Source: Mycobacterium sp.
GTDB taxonomy: Bacteria > Actinomycetota > Actinomycetes > Mycobacteriales > Mycobacteriaceae
NCBI GenBank assembly: GCA_023264735.1
Contig: JAHFVD010000035.1
Coordinates: forward strand, 1 to 64,000
Direction: 5' to 3'
DNA length: 64,000 nucleotides
Notes under the pieces: model-generated
Told to the model about the DNA's origin: nothing
Seen by the model: the letters and a program-made list of their open reading frames with translations, nothing else
The model's database searches: none
Position numbers and translations under genes: made by a program
Part shown: one piece after another, positions 35,489 through 45,021 of the stretch
How positions within the stretch are numbered: the first letter of the stretch is position 1
Layout: the number at the start of each line of letters is the position of its first letter

Positions 35489-35538
35489 AGTGTAAGAATG
35501 CCTCGATTTCAATTGACGTGTTCGCTGAATAAGCAGGT
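35489..35538 (+). repeat. Conserved leader repeat, copy 1
   Basis: AGTGTAAGAATGCCTCGA, then CAATTGACGTGTTCGCTGAATAAGCAGG-type sequence up to the start codon. It is nearly identical to the leader of the next acyltransferase gene and partly shared with the third. Confidence 0.6.
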
Positions 35539-35546
35539 TGGTGACA

Positions 35547-37736
35547 TTGCCCCACGCCGACAGCCTTAGCGCTGCCGAAGAACAGCAGAGTCGGCAGTCC
35601 GGGCAGAAGAACTTCCGCCCGGACATCGAGGGCCTACGCGCCGTCGCCGTGACGGCCGTCGTTTTGTTCCACGCCGCCATCCCCGGCATCGGTGGGGGCT
35701 ACGTCGGCGTGGACGTCTTCTTCGTCATCTCCGGGTTCCTCATCACCGGCCTGCTGTGGCGTGAGGTCAGCGGAACCGGCACCGTGCGGCTGCGCAGTTT
35801 CTATGGGGCCCGCGCCCGCCGACTGCTGCCGGCGTCGGCCATGGTCGGTGTGGTCACGATGATCGCCTCGATACTGCTGCTGCCGCCGTTGCGAGTCCCG
35901 ACCGTCCTCTACGACGGGATCGCCAGCGCGCTCTATGTCGGCAACTACTGGTTCTTCCTGGACAACGTCAACTATTTCTCCGACTCGCTGTCGCCGTCAC
36001 CGTTCCTGCACTACTGGTCGCTGGGCGTCGAAGAGCAGTTCTATCTGGTCTGGGCGCCACTGCTGCTCGGCACGGCATGGTTCATCCGGCGATTCCGGCG
36101 GAACAAGACCCGCGCCATCGGTTCCTCCCGGCGCCCCTACCTGGTGGTCCTCGGCCTGGTCGCCGCCGCGTCTTTCGCACTGTCGATGGTGATCACCTAC
36201 GTCGTACCCTCGCTAGCATTCTTTTCGCTGGCCACACGTGCCTGGCAACTGGCCATCGGTGGGTTGGTGGCACTGACGGCGATTCACTGGCAACGCCTGT
36301 CACCGCGAACGGCCGCGATCGCTGGCTGGACCGGCTTGGGCATGATCGTGCTCGCCTGCCTGTGGTTCACCGCGACCACGCCCTTCCCCGGTACCGGCGC
36401 GCTGCTGCCCACCCTCGGTGCGGTACTCGTGATCGGCGCCGGTTGCGCCACCCCGTCACAGGGCTGCGGACAATTCCTGAGCACGGCGCCGATGCGCGCG
36501 GTCGGGCGCATCTCCTACTCCTGGTATCTGTGGCACTGGCCGGTGCTCGTGCTCGCACCATCGCTGCTGGGCCACCCGCTGGGACTGGCCGAACGGATCA
36601 TCGCGGCCCTGCTGGCCGCCGGCCTCGCATGGTTGACCCTGCGCTATCTCGAAAACCCGCTGCGCTTCGCGCCGAAAATCCGCAACTCACCGTGGCGCAG
36701 CCTCGGCCTCGGCGCGGTGGCCACCGCGATCGCGGTCTTCGTCGGCCTCGGGCTGCTCAGGGTCGTGCCCACCCCGGTGGGGCACGGCGCGCCGGCAACC
36801 CCCGTGGCCTTCACCGCCACTCCAGCCTTAGCCGCAGGTTCGGATGTCGGCGCCTACGACGCTGCGGTACAACAAGCGTTCGCCCAGGTGCAGACCGCGC
36901 TCGCGGCATCCATCGGCCCCAAACCCGTCCCGTCAAACCTGACCCCGCCACTGGACAACCTGTCCGGCGAACAACGGAACTTCACCTATAACGGCTGCCT
37001 GCGCACGCCCTATGAAAGCGGACAGCCCGAGTGCGCGATGGGCGATGTCACGTCGCCAACCACGGTCGCCCTCATCGGCGACTCACACGCCGCGATGTGG
37101 ACACCGCCCTTCCAGCAGATTGCCGACCAACGGCACTGGCGGCTGGAGATGATGGCCAAAGAAGCCTGCCCCGTCATGGACGTAGAGGTCGGGGGCATCT
37201 TCCGTCGCATGATCGAAGATCTTCAGCACTGCGAACAATGGCGCGCCGAGGTCATGTCCCGGCTCAAGGCGGAACGGCCCCGACTCGTCGTGGTCAGCGT
37301 CTGGCGGGGATACGGTTTCGACGAAACGATGACCGGCTTCAAGGGGTACGGCTCGGCCTGGGTCGACAGCCTGGCGCGGCTCGTACGGCAGCTACGTGAC
37401 ATTGGCACGCAGGTACTGATACTCGGTCCGGCGCCCAGCCCGCACGCGAATGTACCGATCTGCCTGTCCGGCAATCTGGATAACGCGGCGGCGTGTTCAC
37501 TGGCGCGGTCGGCTGCTGTGAATCAGTCCGGAATCGCCGCCGAGACCGCTGCCACGACAGCCGGCGGCGGACAATACGCCGACGTCAGCGATCTTTTTTG
37601 CACTGCCGAACGCTGCCCGGTCGTCGTCGGCAACACGCTGGTCTACATGGACGTGAGCCACGTGTCCATCCCCTACTCACGGCAATTGGCTCCGGCCATC
37701 GGGGCGCTGACCGACCGCGCGCTCGCCCGTGGCTGA
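35547..37736 (+). CDS. OatA-like membrane O-acyltransferase with C-terminal SGNH domain, copy 1
   Basis: A 729-aa protein. Acyltransferase-3 domain with about ten membrane segments (about 25-400), opening with RPDIEGLRAVAV and LFHAA. An extracytoplasmic SGNH domain (about 490-725) has IGDSHAAMW as nucleophile block and MDVSHVS as the Asp-x-x-His block. Such fusions O-acylate sugars on the outer face of the membrane. I take TTG 35547 as start because it aligns with GTG 37835 of copy 2; the track start at 35538 is also possible. It probably acetylates or acylates the glycan of the lipopeptide. It is a tandem paralogue of copy 2. Confidence 0.9.
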   Translation: MPHADSLSAAEEQQSRQSGQKNFRPDIEGLRAVAVTAVVLFHAAIPGIGGGYVGVDVFFVISGFLITGLLWREVSGTGTVRLRSFYGARARRLLPASAMVGVVTMIASILLLPPLRVPTVLYDGIASALYVGNYWFFLDNVNYFSDSLSPSPFLHYWSLGVEEQFYLVWAPLLLGTAWFIRRFRRNKTRAIGSSRRPYLVVLGLVAAASFALSMVITYVVPSLAFFSLATRAWQLAIGGLVALTAIHWQRLSPRTAAIAGWTGLGMIVLACLWFTATTPFPGTGALLPTLGAVLVIGAGCATPSQGCGQFLSTAPMRAVGRISYSWYLWHWPVLVLAPSLLGHPLGLAERIIAALLAAGLAWLTLRYLENPLRFAPKIRNSPWRSLGLGAVATAIAVFVGLGLLRVVPTPVGHGAPATPVAFTATPALAAGSDVGAYDAAVQQAFAQVQTALAASIGPKPVPSNLTPPLDNLSGEQRNFTYNGCLRTPYESGQPECAMGDVTSPTTVALIGDSHAAMWTPPFQQIADQRHWRLEMMAKEACPVMDVEVGGIFRRMIEDLQHCEQWRAEVMSRLKAERPRLVVVSVWRGYGFDETMTGFKGYGSAWVDSLARLVRQLRDIGTQVLILGPAPSPHANVPICLSGNLDNAAACSLARSAAVNQSGIAAETAATTAGGGQYADVSDLFCTAERCPVVVGNTLVYMDVSHVSIPYSRQLAPAIGALTDRALARG

Positions 37737-37777
37737 GCGGGATCTGATCTCGAAAGCACCTTTCGCAAGTGCGCCCT

Positions 37778-37827
37778 AGTGTAAGAATGCCTCGACTCAA
37801 TTGACGTGTTCGCTGAATAAGCAGGTA
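37778..37827 (+). repeat. Conserved leader repeat, copy 2
   Basis: AGTGTAAGAATGCCTCGA, then ATTGACGTGTTCGCTGAATAAGCAGG-type sequence. It matches copy 1 almost base for base, so gene and leader were duplicated together. Confidence 0.6.
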
Positions 37828-37834
37828 GGTAACA

Positions 37835-40021
37835 GTGGCCCACGCCGACAGCCTGAGTGCTGCCGAAGAACAGCAGGGCCAGCGGTCCGGGCAGAAGAAC
37901 TTCCGGCCGGACATCGAGGGCTTGCGCGCAGTCGCCGTGCTGGGGGTGGTGCTGTTTCACGCGGGGATGCCCGGTGTCGGCGGTGGCTACGTCGGGGTGG
38001 ACGTCTTCTTCGTCATCTCCGGCTACTTGATCACCGGCCTGCTCTGGCGCGAAGCGAACAGCACCGGCACCGTACGGCTACGCAGCTTCTACGGCGCCCG
38101 CGCCCGCCGGCTCCTGCCCGCATCAGCGCTCGTCGGTGTCGTCACCGCGATCGGCGCTGCTGTGCTGTTGCCACCCCTTCAGGCGCGCACCGTTTTCGGT
38201 GACGGCATCGCCAGCGCGCTCTACGTGAGCAACTACCGGTTCATTTTGCAGGGCGTCGACTACTCCGCGCCCTGGCTACCGCCGTCGCCTTTCCTGCACT
38301 ATTGGTCGTTGGGCGTCGAAGAGCAGTTCTACCTGGTGTGGCCGCCACTGATCCTCGGCACGGCGTGGCTGATCCGTCGGATGCGCCGGCGCACGAGGTC
38401 CGAGGCCACTGTCTCGCAACGTCCATATCTCCTCGTTCTCTCGCTGGTCGCGGTGGTGTCGTTGGCGCTGTCTCTGGCCACGTCGTACTGGGCGCCGTTT
38501 CTGGCGTTCTTCTCGCTGCCCACCCGGGCCTGGCAGTTGGCCATCGGCGGGTTGATCGCGCTCACCGCCACCCAATGGCGCCGGCTGCCGCCGCAAGCGG
38601 CCGCGATCATCGGGTGCGCCGGGTTGTTGGTGATCCTGGTGACCTGCAACCAGTTGAGCGCCAACACGCTGTATCCAGGTACCGCCGCACTATTGCCCAC
38701 CCTGGGCGCGGCCATGGTCATCGGCGCAGGTTGCGCCGCACCGACTCGGGGATGCGGACGCTTCTTGGGGCTGGCGCCGATGCGCGCCATCGGCCGCATC
38801 TCCTACTCCTGGTACCTGTGGCACTGGCCGGTCCTGCTTTTCGCGCCGCTGGTGTTCGGCCACTCGTTGGGGTTGGCGGCCAGGCTGGCCGCGGCCGTGC
38901 TATCGGCCGGGTTAGCGGTACTCACGCTGTGGTTCATCGAAAACCCGCTGCGATTCGCGCCCAAGATCCGCAATTCGCCTGGGCGCAGCCTCGGGTTGGG
39001 CGCACTGGCCACCGCGGTCGCGGCCGGCGTAGGCGCAGCGCTGTTCGTTGTGGTGCCCGCTCCTGTCGGGCATGGCGCGCCGGCCGCGCCGCTGAACTTC
39101 ACCGCGCTGCCCCCGCCACTCGCCCGGTCGGACATCGCCGCCTACGACGCGGCCGTCAGACAGACGTTTGCCCGGGTGCAAGCTGCCGTTGCGGCATCAG
39201 TCGACATCAAGGCCGTTCCGTCGAACCTTCAGCCGCCGTTGGCCGGCGCGGCCGACGAACTCAACGACGTATACCTCAACGGGTGCATGCTCAGCGGTTG
39301 GCAGGTCGCGCCAGCCGACTGCGCCTCGGGCGACACCGCGTCGCCGACGACAGTGGCCGTTGTCGGCGACTCGAACGCCGCCATGTGGAATCAGGGCTTC
39401 CGCAAGGTTGCCGAGCAACGACAGTGGCGGCTCGAGATGATGGTCAAAGCAGGCTGCCCCTTGCTCGATCTGCCCATCACGAGTCCACAGCTTCATCGCG
39501 AGTACACCGAGTGCGAGCAATGGCGCGGTCAGGTCGTCGACCGGTTACGCGCCAAGCACCCCGCGCTGGTGGTGGTGACCATGTGGCGGCATTACGGCAC
39601 TGACTACGGCTATTCGGCAGACTTCACGTCGTACAGCCCGGCGTGGATCGGCAGCCTGACCCGCCTCGTGCGGCAATTGCGTGACGCCGGTTCCCAGGTG
39701 TTGGTGCTCGGACCGACTCCCGACCCGCAATCAGTTCCGCCGGTTTGTCTGTCTGGCAACCTCGACAACGCAACGGCATGCGCGTCATCGACATCGGCAT
39801 CCCTCAACAGCTCCGGCATCGCAGCGGAGGCGGCCGCCACCAAAGCCGCCGGCGGAGAATACGCGGATCTGACTGATCTCTTCTGCACCTCCCAGCGTTG
39901 CCCGGTCATCGTCGGCGACACGCTTGTCTACCTCGACAAGAATCACGTGACGATCGAATACGTACGGCAGTTGGCTCCTGCCGTCGGGGCGCTGACCGAC
40001 CGCGCACTCGCCCGCGCTTAG
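37835..40021 (+). CDS. OatA-like membrane O-acyltransferase with C-terminal SGNH domain, copy 2
   Basis: A 728-aa tandem paralogue of the preceding gene with the same layout: a multi-spanning acyltransferase-3 domain (about 25-400) and an SGNH domain (about 480-725). The first SGNH block reads VGDSNAAMW, with Asn where copies 1 and 3 have His. The Asp-x-x-His block (LDKNHVT) is kept. The start is GTG 37835, with AGGT about 7-9 nt upstream. It is followed after 19 bp by the epimerase gene, so acyltransferase and epimerase may be co-transcribed. Divergence from copy 1 suggests a different acceptor position or acyl group. Confidence 0.9.
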   Translation: MAHADSLSAAEEQQGQRSGQKNFRPDIEGLRAVAVLGVVLFHAGMPGVGGGYVGVDVFFVISGYLITGLLWREANSTGTVRLRSFYGARARRLLPASALVGVVTAIGAAVLLPPLQARTVFGDGIASALYVSNYRFILQGVDYSAPWLPPSPFLHYWSLGVEEQFYLVWPPLILGTAWLIRRMRRRTRSEATVSQRPYLLVLSLVAVVSLALSLATSYWAPFLAFFSLPTRAWQLAIGGLIALTATQWRRLPPQAAAIIGCAGLLVILVTCNQLSANTLYPGTAALLPTLGAAMVIGAGCAAPTRGCGRFLGLAPMRAIGRISYSWYLWHWPVLLFAPLVFGHSLGLAARLAAAVLSAGLAVLTLWFIENPLRFAPKIRNSPGRSLGLGALATAVAAGVGAALFVVVPAPVGHGAPAAPLNFTALPPPLARSDIAAYDAAVRQTFARVQAAVAASVDIKAVPSNLQPPLAGAADELNDVYLNGCMLSGWQVAPADCASGDTASPTTVAVVGDSNAAMWNQGFRKVAEQRQWRLEMMVKAGCPLLDLPITSPQLHREYTECEQWRGQVVDRLRAKHPALVVVTMWRHYGTDYGYSADFTSYSPAWIGSLTRLVRQLRDAGSQVLVLGPTPDPQSVPPVCLSGNLDNATACASSTSASLNSSGIAAEAAATKAAGGEYADLTDLFCTSQRCPVIVGDTLVYLDKNHVTIEYVRQLAPAVGALTDRALARA

Positions 40022-40040
40022 TAATCAGGAAGGCTTCACC

Positions 40041-41096
40041 TTGTCACGATCTGTCCTCATCACCGGCGGAGCCGGATTCATCGGGTCCGCGGTGTCGCGC
40101 CGTCTGGGCGAAGCGGGTCACGATGTTGCGGTGATGGACATCCTGCACCCGCAGGTCCACGCCGAACACGCAAAGATCGACCTGCCGCCATCGGTGCGGT
40201 TGTTCACCGGCGACGTCACTCACGGGCCGGACTGCGATGCCGTGCTGCGGCTGTTCAAGCCTTCGCAGATCGTCCATTTGGCGGCCGAAACCGGTACAGC
40301 GCAGTCACTTTCGGAGGCGACCCGGCACGGTTCGGTCAACGTCGTGGGGACCACGCAATTGCTCGACTCGTTGAGCCGCTGCGGGCATGTGCCCGAGCAG
40401 CTGGTGCTTGCGTCGTCGCGAGCCGTCTACGGCGAGGGCGCCTGGCAGTCCGGCGATGAGGTTTTCTATCCACAGCCGCGCAGCCACGCCCAGCTCGTCG
40501 CGGGTATCTGGGATCCGCAAGGGCCCACCGGCGAGCCCGCCGCCCCGCTCGCAAGCAGTGCAGTCCGCACCGAGCCCCGGCCAACCAACATCTACGCGGC
40601 GACCAAGCTCGCCCAAGAGCACATCCTGGCTGCCTGGACGGCCGCCCATGACACCAAGCTCAGCGTGCTGCGTCTGCAGAACGTCTACGGGCCCGGCCAG
40701 TCGCTGACCAACTCCTACACCGGGATCGTCGCGCTTTTCGCGCGACTGTCGCAGGAGAAGCAGGCGCTGGAGGTCTACGAAGACGGCCAGATCGTGCGCG
40801 ATTTCGTCTATATCGACGACGTTGTCGAAGCACTGTTCGCAGCGATCGAGGGCCCCGCGCAGGCGGCCCGCTACGTCGATATCGGGTCGGGTGTCCCGAC
40901 CACCATCTACGAGCTCGCGCAGCAACTCGCAACGATCTGCGGCGCTCCCCAACCGGTCGTCGTGGGCAAATTCCGCGATGGCGACGTCCGCGCCGCGAGG
41001 TGTGACATCGAGCCCGCGTCGAACGCGCTGGGTTGGCGGCCCAAGTGGTCTCTCGAGGAAGGTACGCGCGCGCTGCTCGACTGGATCGGCAAATAG
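40041..41096 (+). CDS. NAD-dependent NDP-sugar epimerase/dehydratase (extended SDR)
   Basis: A 351-aa extended short-chain dehydrogenase. It has a GGAGFIGSAV nucleotide-binding loop, SSRAVYG active serine region and catalytic YAATK. It interconverts or dehydrates NDP-sugars in the cytosol to supply a donor for the GTs. The internal WDPQGPTGEPAAP stretch (about 155-170) is a subfamily insertion. The start is TTG 40041 with AGGAAGG upstream. Whether it is a 4-epimerase, a reductase or acts on an unusual deoxysugar cannot be decided from motifs. It sits between OatA-like copy 2 and the exporter genes. Confidence 0.87.
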   Translation: MSRSVLITGGAGFIGSAVSRRLGEAGHDVAVMDILHPQVHAEHAKIDLPPSVRLFTGDVTHGPDCDAVLRLFKPSQIVHLAAETGTAQSLSEATRHGSVNVVGTTQLLDSLSRCGHVPEQLVLASSRAVYGEGAWQSGDEVFYPQPRSHAQLVAGIWDPQGPTGEPAAPLASSAVRTEPRPTNIYAATKLAQEHILAAWTAAHDTKLSVLRLQNVYGPGQSLTNSYTGIVALFARLSQEKQALEVYEDGQIVRDFVYIDDVVEALFAAIEGPAQAARYVDIGSGVPTTIYELAQQLATICGAPQPVVVGKFRDGDVRAARCDIEPASNALGWRPKWSLEEGTRALLDWIGK

Positions 41097-41209
41097 TCGG
41101 TCTCCGCTGAATCCGCTTCGCGCGGCTACGAAAGAGATAGGTCATCTTCTTGAGTTTCTCGGTTGCGGCGAAGACGTCGCTAGTTCGCCCGAACCAGCTC
41201 TTCTCACGC

Positions 41210-41223
41210 TATGGTCAATATTT
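41210..41223 (+). promoter_or_regulatory. Candidate -10 box for a leaderless drrA transcript
   Basis: TATGGT (41210-41215) lies 8 nt before GTG 41224 and there is no SD sequence. The spacing fits transcription starting at or next to the start codon. Confidence 0.4.
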
Positions 41224-42153
41224 GTGATCGAGCTTGACGGCGTAGCGAAGACGTTCGACGGGAACATTCTTGCCTTGCAGGATGTAAGTTTTTCCGTCGC
41301 CACGGGGTCGATCTGCGCTCTTCTCGGCCACAATGGCGCCGGAAAAACGACCACGATCAGCATCCTGTCCACGCTCCTGCGACCCACCTACGGCAAAGCC
41401 ATCGTGGCCGGGTATGACGTTGTCCGAGAGGCCAGCCGGGTACGCGCAAGCATTGGGATGACCGGGCAGCATGCGGCACTGGATTGGCAACTCTCGGGTC
41501 GGGAGAACCTGGTGATGTTCTCTCGGCTTCGTGGCATGCGCCGCAAAGATGCGCGCGCACGGGCCGACGCCTTGATCGAGCAATTTGACCTGGAGCATGC
41601 CGCCGACCGGCCGGTGGCCACCTATTCGGGCGGCATGCGGCGCCGCATCGATATAGCCGCCGCACTCGTGGTCCCGCCGAAGGTGCTCTTCCTCGACGAG
41701 CCGACAACTGGGTTGGATCCACGCAGCCGTCGCACGGTGTGGGACCTGGTGTCGTCACTGGCCGCAGACGGCGTCACGGTCCTTCTCACGACCCAGTATC
41801 TCGAGGAAGCCGACATGCTCAGCGATTCCATCGTTGTCATCGACCACGGTCGGGTGATCGCGGACGGGACCGCCGAGGATCTCAAGCGCCGCACCGGATT
41901 CAGCTACTGCACGGTCAGCCCGGTCGACCCCGCCGATCTGCCCAAGATCATCGCGGTGCTCGCCGATCTCGATGATCTCGAAGCGGATGAAGCCGCCAAT
42001 ACCGTGTCGGTATTGGCAACCAACGGTGTTTCCACGCTGAGTGAGGTGTTTCGTCGGGTCGACCATCTTGACATTGAGCTGGCGGATATTTCTCTGCGCA
42101 AGCCATCGCTGGACGAGGTATTTCTCCACCTCACAGGCAGCATCAAGGCGTGA
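41224..42153 (+). CDS. drrA: ABC transporter ATP-binding protein, DrrA-like
   Basis: A 309-aa ATPase of a type-2 (DrrAB) exporter. It has Walker A GHNGAGKTTT, Q-loop GMTGQHAALD, signature YSGGMRRR and Walker B VLFLDEPTTGLD, plus the C-terminal extension typical of the DrrA group. The track ORF runs in from 40822, but that part overlaps the epimerase in another frame; GTG 41224 starts VIELDGVAKTF, as the family does. It overlaps the next gene by GTGA. DrrABC-type transporters occur in the GPL and PDIM loci of mycobacteria and are thought to help move the lipid product. Confidence 0.93.
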   Translation: MIELDGVAKTFDGNILALQDVSFSVATGSICALLGHNGAGKTTTISILSTLLRPTYGKAIVAGYDVVREASRVRASIGMTGQHAALDWQLSGRENLVMFSRLRGMRRKDARARADALIEQFDLEHAADRPVATYSGGMRRRIDIAAALVVPPKVLFLDEPTTGLDPRSRRTVWDLVSSLAADGVTVLLTTQYLEEADMLSDSIVVIDHGRVIADGTAEDLKRRTGFSYCTVSPVDPADLPKIIAVLADLDDLEADEAANTVSVLATNGVSTLSEVFRRVDHLDIELADISLRKPSLDEVFLHLTGSIKA

Positions 42154-42905
42154 CCGCGGTCGCGGTCCTGACCGAACGAATCGTCCGCGACACACTGCGC
42201 GACGACCTGCCTTTCGCCGTGCTGGCACCCGCCGGCAACTTCGTCATCTTCAATCTCGCGCTGCGCAATGTGATCGACACCGGCGGGATCAGCTATTCGC
42301 AGTACCTCCTGCCTGTCATCGTCGTTCAGGTGACCTTGCTCGCCGCGCTGACAACAATCGACCGGGCCGCCCGCGAGCACGGGTCTGAGCTGGGGGTTCG
42401 GTTCCGCACAATGCCCATTCCCTCGGTGGCACCGCTGACGGCCCGAATGCTGTACTGCCTCCTCCGCGGCACCATCGCCCTGATTGCCACCATTGCCGTG
42501 GGGTCCGCCTTCGGCTTCCGAATGAACGGCGGTCCTGGCTGTCTGATCGCCTTCGCGGCGCTGGCCCTGACCTTCACACTGGCACTTTCGCTTGGTGCCG
42601 ACGCGGCCGGAGTGAGGATTTCGGGAGCCTCGGTCGCCAAGGTCGGAGGGGCCAGTCAGGTGCTGCTCATCCCTCAGATCATGCTCGTCATGCTGTCCAC
42701 CGGAATGGCGCCCGCGGACTCGTTCCCCGATTGGCTGCAGGGATTCGTGCGCTATCAGCCTGTCTCACAGATCACCGAGACCCTTCGTGGATTGGCTGGC
42801 GGTGACCTCGCGGTCGGCAACCTGGCGACCACCGTGGCGTGGTGCCTTGGGCTGCTGATGCTGTTCGGGGTGCTCGCAGTGCGGATGCAGCGGAGGACGC
42901 GATGA
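42150..42905 (+). CDS. drrB: ABC-2 type permease, DrrB-like
   Basis: A 251-aa integral membrane subunit with about six membrane segments and an ABC-2 loop ending FVRYQPVSQITETLRGLAGG. This PxxxxxxxLR-type segment is a mark of Drr/ABC-2 permeases. It is translationally coupled on both sides (GTGA with drrA, ATGA with drrC). It should form the transmembrane channel with drrC, and its substrate is presumed to be the lipopeptide or a precursor. Confidence 0.9.
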   Translation: MTAVAVLTERIVRDTLRDDLPFAVLAPAGNFVIFNLALRNVIDTGGISYSQYLLPVIVVQVTLLAALTTIDRAAREHGSELGVRFRTMPIPSVAPLTARMLYCLLRGTIALIATIAVGSAFGFRMNGGPGCLIAFAALALTFTLALSLGADAAGVRISGASVAKVGGASQVLLIPQIMLVMLSTGMAPADSFPDWLQGFVRYQPVSQITETLRGLAGGDLAVGNLATTVAWCLGLLMLFGVLAVRMQRRTR

Positions 42906-43702
42906 CCACCGACGTACCGCTGCGCCATTCACTGGTCTCGGAAAGCCTGGTATTTGCGGGGCAGCACCTCTCACACTGGCGCCGAGATGTGTTCGTGCCA
43001 CTGCAAGCGCTGTTGTTCCCGACGTTCTTGTTGATCACCTACTACCTGTTGATCGGCAAGTCGGTCATGAGGATCACGGGCACCGACAGCCTGTACGGTC
43101 TGGTGCCGACGTGTGCGATCGCCGGTGCGTTCGCCGGGGCACTTGCGACTGGGCTCTCGATCCCTGAAGAACGTGAATCGGGTCTGCTCAGCCAATTTTG
43201 GACCTTACCGGTGAACCGCGCTAGCGCCCTGATGGGTCGGCTCATCGCCGAGGCCCTGCGGACGGTGGTCAGTACCGCCTTCATCACGTCCGTGGGAATC
43301 GCACTGGGATTGCGATTTCACGGCGGTCCTCTCTCGCTGTTGCTGTTCCTCTTGGTCCCGGTGTTGGTAGTTCTCGTTTTTGCGATGGCGGTCATCGCAA
43401 TTGCGACGCGTTCCAAGCGCGGTGTCGTGCTGATCTGGCTCGGTCTGCCAGCCATCACCGCCGTGTTCGCCAGCTCTGGTTCTCCACCGATCGAATCATT
43501 GCCCTCGTGGATGTGGCCCCTGCTCCGGTTCCAACCGATGGAGCAGGTTGTCGAGTCCATGCGAACGCTCGCCCAGGGCGGCCTCCCGCTCTGGCCACTC
43601 TTGTCGACGCTGATCTGGACTACCGCAATGGGCGCATTGATCGGGCCGTTGGCGGTCCGCGGTTATCGTGCCGCTGCCGAATCCGGAGGCTCGCGCGGTT
43701 GA
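42902..43702 (+). CDS. drrC: ABC-2 type permease, DrrC-like
   Basis: A 266-aa membrane subunit with about six segments. It has IPEERESGLLSQFWTLPV, the amphipathic coupling motif of ABC-2 exporters, and FQPMEQVVESMRTLAQGG. The longer track ORF (42839) is trimmed to ATG 42902, which has GGAGG upstream and overlaps the drrB stop. It is the last gene of the three-gene drr operon. The convergent GT2 stop is 44 bp away with no clear terminator. Confidence 0.9.
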   Translation: MTTDVPLRHSLVSESLVFAGQHLSHWRRDVFVPLQALLFPTFLLITYYLLIGKSVMRITGTDSLYGLVPTCAIAGAFAGALATGLSIPEERESGLLSQFWTLPVNRASALMGRLIAEALRTVVSTAFITSVGIALGLRFHGGPLSLLLFLLVPVLVVLVFAMAVIAIATRSKRGVVLIWLGLPAITAVFASSGSPPIESLPSWMWPLLRFQPMEQVVESMRTLAQGGLPLWPLLSTLIWTTAMGALIGPLAVRGYRAAAESGGSRG

Positions 43703-43746
43703 TCCCGACTACCGGGTGTGCCTAGGCGTAGCCAACTGCTGAGGCG

Positions 43747-45021
43747 TCAGCCGCAATGTACGCGCGCGAATTTCTCCATCGAATCCGCCGCAGCCGCGGC
43801 ACTCTCGACGGGTTTCCTCATCTGGGTCGCGACAACACGAGCACGGTCGAGATATTGCGGGGTCAGGATCAGTTGTAGATCCGCGATCAGCATTTTTCTG
43901 GTGAGGCCCCCCGAAAAACGCCGGGAGGCACCGACTTTCAGTCGCGCGATGACCGCGCCGCGCATCCGTCGATCAGGCGCCGACCAGAGAACGAGGTGCG
44001 GAACGCCGGCTCGGAGAGCCGCTGCCATGGTCCCCGCCCCGCCGTGGTGAACAACTGCGCGGCAGCCCGGAAATATCGCCGCGAAGTTCATCGTTTCGAC
44101 GACCTTGACATGTTCGGCATGAGCAGCGGTGCCGAAATCTGTTGAGCCCCCACAGACCAACGCACGTTCACCCAACTGCGCGCACACCTCGGTGATGAGC
44201 GCGATCGTGTCGGCCGGAGACTTCAACGACATACTGCCGAAGGTGAAACAGATCGGCGGCGTGCCCGCGGCGACCCAGGATTCAACCTCGTCATCGGCGT
44301 CCGTCGCCTGCTCCAGAGTCAGCGTCCCGACGATGGGCCGCTGCTCCTTCCACCTCGCCCATTCACCTTCCAAACCGGGAAAGCACACTTCGTCATAAGC
44401 CTGGATTTCCAGCGATCCGCGCTCGGTGATGCGCCGTGTGGCGGCACGGCTGTCCTTGGGCAGGCCCAATTGACGGCGCTCTCGCTTCTCGGCGTTGCCG
44501 GCCACCCGCGAGGTGAGCCACCAGAAGGCGGTCATCGCCGCCCGGCTCAGGGGTGCCGGTAAGAACCACAGAAACAGGCCGTTCGGCCGCAGCGGGATGT
44601 AATGCAGTGTGGCAAGCGGGATGTCGTAATATTCCGCGACATTGTCGGCGAGATCCTCGAAAACCTGGCCGTGAAACAGTAGGTCCGCGCCCTCGGTCAG
44701 GGACAGCAGCACACCGCTGAGTTCCCGCCGGCATCGCTCGTTGAATTCCCAGTCTTCACGCCAGACCTGCACCGCGTGACCGATCTGCCAGGCGCGGTGG
44801 GTGGACTCCCCGTAGAGGTTCGCGCCCGAATTCATGGCCAGCGCCGTCTGCGAATCCGGGCCGTACGCGACCGCCGCGAAACCGGCCGATTCAGCGAAGC
44901 TGACCATGTCAGGCGGCACAGCTACCCGAACGTCATGGCCGCGGCGCACCAACTCGCATCCGACAGCCAGCGACGGCTCGACGTCTCCTCGGGTTCCATA
45001 CGCTGCCAACACGATTCTCAT
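43747..45021 (-). CDS. Glycosyltransferase 2, GPL-type
   Basis: A 424-aa GT1-family enzyme with MRIVLAAYGTRGDVEP at the N-terminus and VVHHGGAGTMAAALRAGVP in the donor loop, as in GPL and rhamnosyl transferases. It is the fourth gene of a tight minus-strand operon (dehydrogenase, epimerase, acyltransferase, GT). Its ATG overlaps the acyltransferase stop by 4 bp. Co-translation with a nucleotide-sugar dehydrogenase and epimerase suggests that it uses the sugar they make, perhaps a uronic acid or a derivative. Confidence 0.9.
   Translation of the reverse strand: MRIVLAAYGTRGDVEPSLAVGCELVRRGHDVRVAVPPDMVSFAESAGFAAVAYGPDSQTALAMNSGANLYGESTHRAWQIGHAVQVWREDWEFNERCRRELSGVLLSLTEGADLLFHGQVFEDLADNVAEYYDIPLATLHYIPLRPNGLFLWFLPAPLSRAAMTAFWWLTSRVAGNAEKRERRQLGLPKDSRAATRRITERGSLEIQAYDEVCFPGLEGEWARWKEQRPIVGTLTLEQATDADDEVESWVAAGTPPICFTFGSMSLKSPADTIALITEVCAQLGERALVCGGSTDFGTAAHAEHVKVVETMNFAAIFPGCRAVVHHGGAGTMAAALRAGVPHLVLWSAPDRRMRGAVIARLKVGASRRFSGGLTRKMLIADLQLILTPQYLDRARVVATQMRKPVESAAAAADSMEKFARVHCG

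Noticed and set aside
37751-37765. CGAAA-GCACC-TTTCG hairpin after OatA-like copy 1
   Set aside because: A 5-bp weak stem with no T-run is not convincing as a terminator.
38302-39603. 433-aa ORF overlapping OatA-like copy 2, and the similar 49277-50557 and 36077-36991 ORFs
   Set aside because: These are alternate frames of the three paralogous acyltransferases, rich in Arg and Gly and without homology.
40822-41223. Upstream extension of the DrrA ORF
   Set aside because: It overlaps the epimerase in another frame and precedes the conserved DrrA start.
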